Below, in pieces: positions 61,453 to 64,000 of a stretch of DNA of 64,000 nt. Under the pieces are notes generated by a model. The model ran no database searches and had not been told where the DNA came from. It worked only from the letters and a program-made list of their open reading frames with translations. Position 1 is the first letter of the stretch; every line of letters starts with the position of its first letter. The stretch is taken from assembly GCF_009677585.1 (NCBI RefSeq), contig NZ_WKYV01000021.1, forward strand, positions 1 to 64,000, written 5' to 3'. Both the position numbers and the translations under genes were made by a program. Origin of the DNA: Lactonifactor sp. BIOML-A5 (lineage in GTDB: Bacteria; Bacillota; Clostridia; Lachnospirales; Lachnospiraceae).

Positions 61453-62016
61453 TTATAATTTTCCGATTAAATCAAGACTTGGAGAAAGTGTTTCCTCACC
61501 TGGCTTCCATTTTGCCGGACATACCTGGTCGCCGTGAACTGCTACAAACTGTGCAGCCTGTACCTTGCGCAGAAGTTCTTCCGCATCTCTTCCGATGCTG
61601 TTATCGTTTACTTCATACGCCTTTATGACTCCTTCCGGATTCACAATAAAGGTTCCGCGAAGAGCAAGTCCCTCCTCTTCTATGAGTACTTCAAACATGC
61701 GGGCCAGTTTTCCGGTAGGGTCCGCCAGCATCGGGTACTGGATCTTTCTGATGGTATCTGAAGTATCTGCCCATGCTTTGTGGACGAAATGAGTGTCTGT
61801 AGACACAGAATAGATCTCGCAGTCAATTTCCTTAAACTTCTCATAATTGTCAGCCAGATCCCCCAACTCGGTAGGGCATACAAATGTAAAATCTGCCGGA
61901 TAAAATACAAATACCGACCAGTGACCCTCTATACAGTTTAAGGTTACTTCTTTGAACTCTCCGTTCTGATAGGACTGCACCGCAAAATCCTCTAATTTTC
62001 TTCCAATTAACGCCAT
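61453..62016 (-). CDS. ahpC: 2-Cys peroxiredoxin AhpC
   Basis: About 187 residues with the peroxidatic Cys47 in DFTFVCPTE and the resolving Cys166 in DQVCPAKW. It reduces hydrogen peroxide and organic peroxides. The frame opens far upstream at 62160, but ATG 62016 follows CAGGAGGTG. Its reductant is probably the fusion protein encoded 73 bases downstream. The promoter region is shared with the divergent steroid dehydrogenase gene; only a weak PerR-like half site is seen. Confidence 0.94.
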   Translation of the reverse strand: MALIGRKLEDFAVQSYQNGEFKEVTLNCIEGHWSVFVFYPADFTFVCPTELGDLADNYEKFKEIDCEIYSVSTDTHFVHKAWADTSDTIRKIQYPMLADPTGKLARMFEVLIEEEGLALRGTFIVNPEGVIKAYEVNDNSIGRDAEELLRKVQAAQFVAVHGDQVCPAKWKPGEETLSPSLDLIGKL

Positions 62017-62145
62017 AATTTCACCTCCTGATTTATTCTGTTTTAGTATCTGCGTACATGGCTGCTTTATGCAAAAAACGGAGTGTATATTTTGTGTACA
62101 TCCGATAAAACTAACTGTAACATTATAAAATGAAGGTGGTAAAAC

Positions 62146-62940
62146 ATGAAAAAACTCCAAAACAAAACAGCTCTTGTAACCTCTGCAACAAAGGGCATCG
62201 GCCTGGCCTGTGCGTTAAAATTAGCAGAGGAAGGAGCCAGGGTATATATGGGTGTCCGCAGAATGGAGGATACTCAGAAAATTTGTGATGAATATAAAGA
62301 AAAAGGGTTTGATATGGCCCCAGTATATTTTGAAGCCACTAAAGAGGAGAGCTACGCTTCTATGGTGGATGAGGTGTTGGACCAGAGCGGCAGACTGGAT
62401 ATTCTGATTAATAATTTCGGCGTCGGCCGTCCCTCTGAGGATTTGGATCTGATTCACAGTTCCGAAAAAGCTTTTTTTGATCTTCTGCATCTGAATCTTG
62501 GAAGTGTGTACCGAATCTCCAAGCTGGTAATTCCCCATATGATAGAAAACGGCCAGGGAAGTATCGTAAATATATCCTCCGTCGGAGGGTCTATCCCGGA
62601 TATCACCAGAATCGGCTATGGGGTATCCAAGGCTGCGGTTAACAATATTACACAGCAGATTGCCCTGCAGTATGCCCGGGATAACATCCGCTGCAATGCC
62701 GTTCTTCCCGGCCTGACAGCTACCGACGCCGCACTGAATTCCATGCCGGAATCCTTTGTGGCATCCTTCCTGTCTCATGTTCCCCTGAACCGCATGGGCA
62801 AGCCTGAAGATATGGCCAATGCAGCACTTTTCTTTGCCAGCGATGACTCCTCCTATATTACCGGACATATCATGGAAGTAGCAGGCGGGTACGGCCTGGG
62901 AACACCACAATATGCAGATATGGTTCGGAAATCCTTATAG
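62146..62940 (+). CDS. 7-alpha-hydroxysteroid dehydrogenase-like SDR
   Basis: This 264-residue classical SDR has the cofactor motif TSATKGIG (12-19), NNFG near 90, Ser145, Tyr158 and Lys162. Segments such as IALQYAR, NIRCNAVLPGL, HVPLNRMGKPEDMANA and the C-terminal LGTPQYADM agree closely with clostridial 7-alpha-hydroxysteroid dehydrogenases as I recall them. It would interconvert the 7-alpha-hydroxyl and 7-oxo group of bile acids with NAD(P). AAGGTGG precedes the ATG. Steroid specificity needs testing, since many SDRs are similar. Confidence 0.75.
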   Translation: MKKLQNKTALVTSATKGIGLACALKLAEEGARVYMGVRRMEDTQKICDEYKEKGFDMAPVYFEATKEESYASMVDEVLDQSGRLDILINNFGVGRPSEDLDLIHSSEKAFFDLLHLNLGSVYRISKLVIPHMIENGQGSIVNISSVGGSIPDITRIGYGVSKAAVNNITQQIALQYARDNIRCNAVLPGLTATDAALNSMPESFVASFLSHVPLNRMGKPEDMANAALFFASDDSSYITGHIMEVAGGYGLGTPQYADMVRKSL

Positions 62941-62972
62941 GGAAAGCTGTCTAATGGGTATTTTAAGGAATC

Positions 62973-63013
62973 TGCCAAAAGAGGGCCTGGAGCAATCCGG
63001 CTCTCTTTTGGCA
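62973..63013. terminator. possible terminator after the SDR gene
   Basis: TGCCAAAAGAG (62973-62983) pairs with CTCTTTTGGCA (63003-63013); no T-run follows on the plus strand. Confidence 0.5.
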
Positions 63014-63025
63014 TAACACTGACTC

Positions 63026-63079
63026 TTGACTTCCCTTCTCCCCCATCTTATAATTATCTTATATTTATTACATATGTAA
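63026..63079 (+). promoter_or_regulatory. blaR1 promoter with BlaI-like operator
   Basis: TTGACT (63026-63031), 17 bases, TATAAT (63049-63054). Downstream at 63068-63079 is the perfect palindrome TTACATATGTAA, which matches the core of the Bacillus BlaI operator (TACAnnTGTA type). It covers the start of transcription. Confidence 0.7.
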
Positions 63080-63110
63080 GACTTACCCGGCTCTGAAGGA
63101 GGGTCTTTTC

Positions 63111-64000
63111 ATGAACGAGTTTGGTTTACGGTTTATACTCAGTAATCTGTTTCTTACTGTTATAATAGCTGCCATTCTGGCAGTAAAAAAACTTTTTCAA
63201 AGACACATGTCGGCCAGCCGCCAGTATCAGCTCTGGTTCCTGTTTTTACTGCTGTTAGTTCTGCCTTTTCTGCCCGCTAAAAATACCAATTTTTCTGTCT
63301 ATTCCTTGATATCCGGACATAAGACCGCCAAAATAGGCAATTTTACTGCCCCTGGCACAGTTACCGTTCAAAATGGAGACGCCCTTCTTTTAGGAGATTA
63401 CGCGCTTCCTGTGAAGCAATCAGATGTCTTCCGCCCGGGCAGTATTCTTGTAATCCTGTGGGTTCTGGGAATGGGGGTTATGTGCTGGTACACTCTGCGC
63501 TCTAACGTAAGATTATACCGCCGCCTCAGTGCCGCCCTTCCCATACAAAATGTACAGGTACGGGGTATTTACCGGCAATGCGTCAGAGAAAGCCGGGTGA
63601 AACGGGAAATCCCGCTCTTCAGCAGTGCCTTTCTGCGCTCACCCATATCCGCAGGATTCTTTCACCCCCGGATTATTCTTCCTATTCATTTATTATCCCA
63701 TGCAGATAAGAATGACATCCGGTACATCCTGCTGCACGAACTCCAGCATCTGAAAAGAAAGGACCTGGGCATGAATCTGGTGTTATGTCTGGTTCAGATT
63801 GTATACTGGTTTCACCCTGCCGTATGGTATGCTCTCAGACGGATGCGGGATGACAGAGAGCTTGCCTGCGATTCCCAGGTGCTGCAGATATTGGATGAAG
63901 GCAGCCGCAGAGAATATGGAATGACTCTGCTCAAATTTGCAGGCAGCTTTTCAGAGGAGGCTTTCACTGCTGCTACCGGTATGGGAGGGCCAAAAAGACA
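63111..64000 (+). CDS. BlaR1/MecR1-type M56 metallopeptidase sensor (runs off the window)
   Basis: The frame from ATG 63111 (GGAGGG upstream) stays open to the window end, about 296 codons. It has helices at about 8-24 and 39-55, another near 118-138, and the zinc protease motif HELQHLKRKD near residue 223, followed by WFHPAVWYALRRMRDDRELACD. This is the protease part of antibiotic-sensing BlaR1 proteins that act on the repressor BlaI. The sensor domain would lie beyond the window. No blaI gene precedes it, although a BlaI-like operator does. Confidence 0.88.
   Translation, partial: MNEFGLRFILSNLFLTVIIAAILAVKKLFQRHMSASRQYQLWFLFLLLLVLPFLPAKNTNFSVYSLISGHKTAKIGNFTAPGTVTVQNGDALLLGDYALPVKQSDVFRPGSILVILWVLGMGVMCWYTLRSNVRLYRRLSAALPIQNVQVRGIYRQCVRESRVKREIPLFSSAFLRSPISAGFFHPRIILPIHLLSHADKNDIRYILLHELQHLKRKDLGMNLVLCLVQIVYWFHPAVWYALRRMRDDRELACDSQVLQILDEGSRREYGMTLLKFAGSFSEEAFTAATGMGGPKR

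Noticed and set aside
62017..62145. PerR box before ahpC
   Set aside because: Only one half site (TTATAAT) fits; the other half has too many mismatches to claim.

Overview
The window looks like the chromosome of a strictly anaerobic gut Clostridium-type Firmicute, most probably a Lachnospiraceae. Evidence is the moderate GC, strong AGGAGG-type ribosome sites, sigma-A promoters (TTGACA-17-TATAAT), four-subunit 2-oxoacid:ferredoxin oxidoreductase, butyrate kinase/phosphotransbutyrylase, hybrid cluster protein, Feo iron uptake, oxygen-defence genes of anaerobes and a 7-alpha-hydroxysteroid dehydrogenase-like gene. I cannot name the genus. No rRNA, tRNA, CRISPR array, phage or intact transposase is visible.

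Layout. 1-5.6 kb: ECF sigma factor with its membrane partner, a flavodoxin-ferredoxin protein, a small alarmone synthetase and nagBA. 5.6-8.1 kb: a decaying stretch with a PAP2-phosphatase pseudogene and an XRE-regulator pseudogene, then a lipoprotein and an XRE regulator. 8.2-11.4 kb: an alpha/beta hydrolase and the first MATE/MerR pair. 11.4-14.5 kb: hcp, its ferredoxin and a divergent Crp/Fnr (HcpR-like) gene. 14.5-23.1 kb: a lactate-permease-like transporter, an atypical LDH/MDH-like dehydrogenase and porBADG on the minus strand, with a divergent IclR regulator and buk-ptb on the plus strand. These read as one module converting a 2-hydroxyacid to acyl-CoA, acyl-phosphate and ATP, and three related IclR-type sites sit on its three promoters. 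23.2-27.3 kb: folE-HD-folP-folBK-esterase-nth. 27.5-32.2 kb: a VanRS-like two-component system with an ABC transporter. 32.6-37.1 kb: TPM protein, LemA, Nim-like flavoprotein, tocopherol-cyclase-like protein and a FAD-Rieske oxidoreductase.

37.2-45.7 kb: a LytTR/GHKL two-component system, the second MATE/MerR pair, DUF1622, an SDR, DUF362 and a ZIP transporter. 46-50 kb: a scar joining a surface-protein tail to a PAS domain, then a GH36 alpha-galactosidase with a divergent AraC regulator. 50.1-54.2 kb: feoA-feoA-feoB-Cys-rich peptide-fur with a divergent DtxR/MntR regulator. 54.2-57.5 kb: an NCS2-like permease behind a homologue of monomethylamine methyltransferase MtmB whose pyrrolysine position is leucine, preceded by a terminator-like hairpin in its own leader. 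57.6-63 kb: ferritin, a small protein, an MFS transporter, a thioredoxin-reductase/double-thioredoxin fusion, peroxiredoxin and the hydroxysteroid dehydrogenase. The window ends inside a blaR1-type gene carrying a BlaI-like operator but no blaI.

The strongest candidates for undescribed biology are the non-pyrrolysine MtmB homologue with its transporter and possible attenuator, the IclR-controlled 2-hydroxyacid module, the paired MerR/MATE switches, the HD hydrolase inside the folate operon and a dispersed GGGGAC-headed repeat family. Start codons were moved where a ribosome site or promoter argued for it. Statements about protein families come from memory and were not checked against databases.
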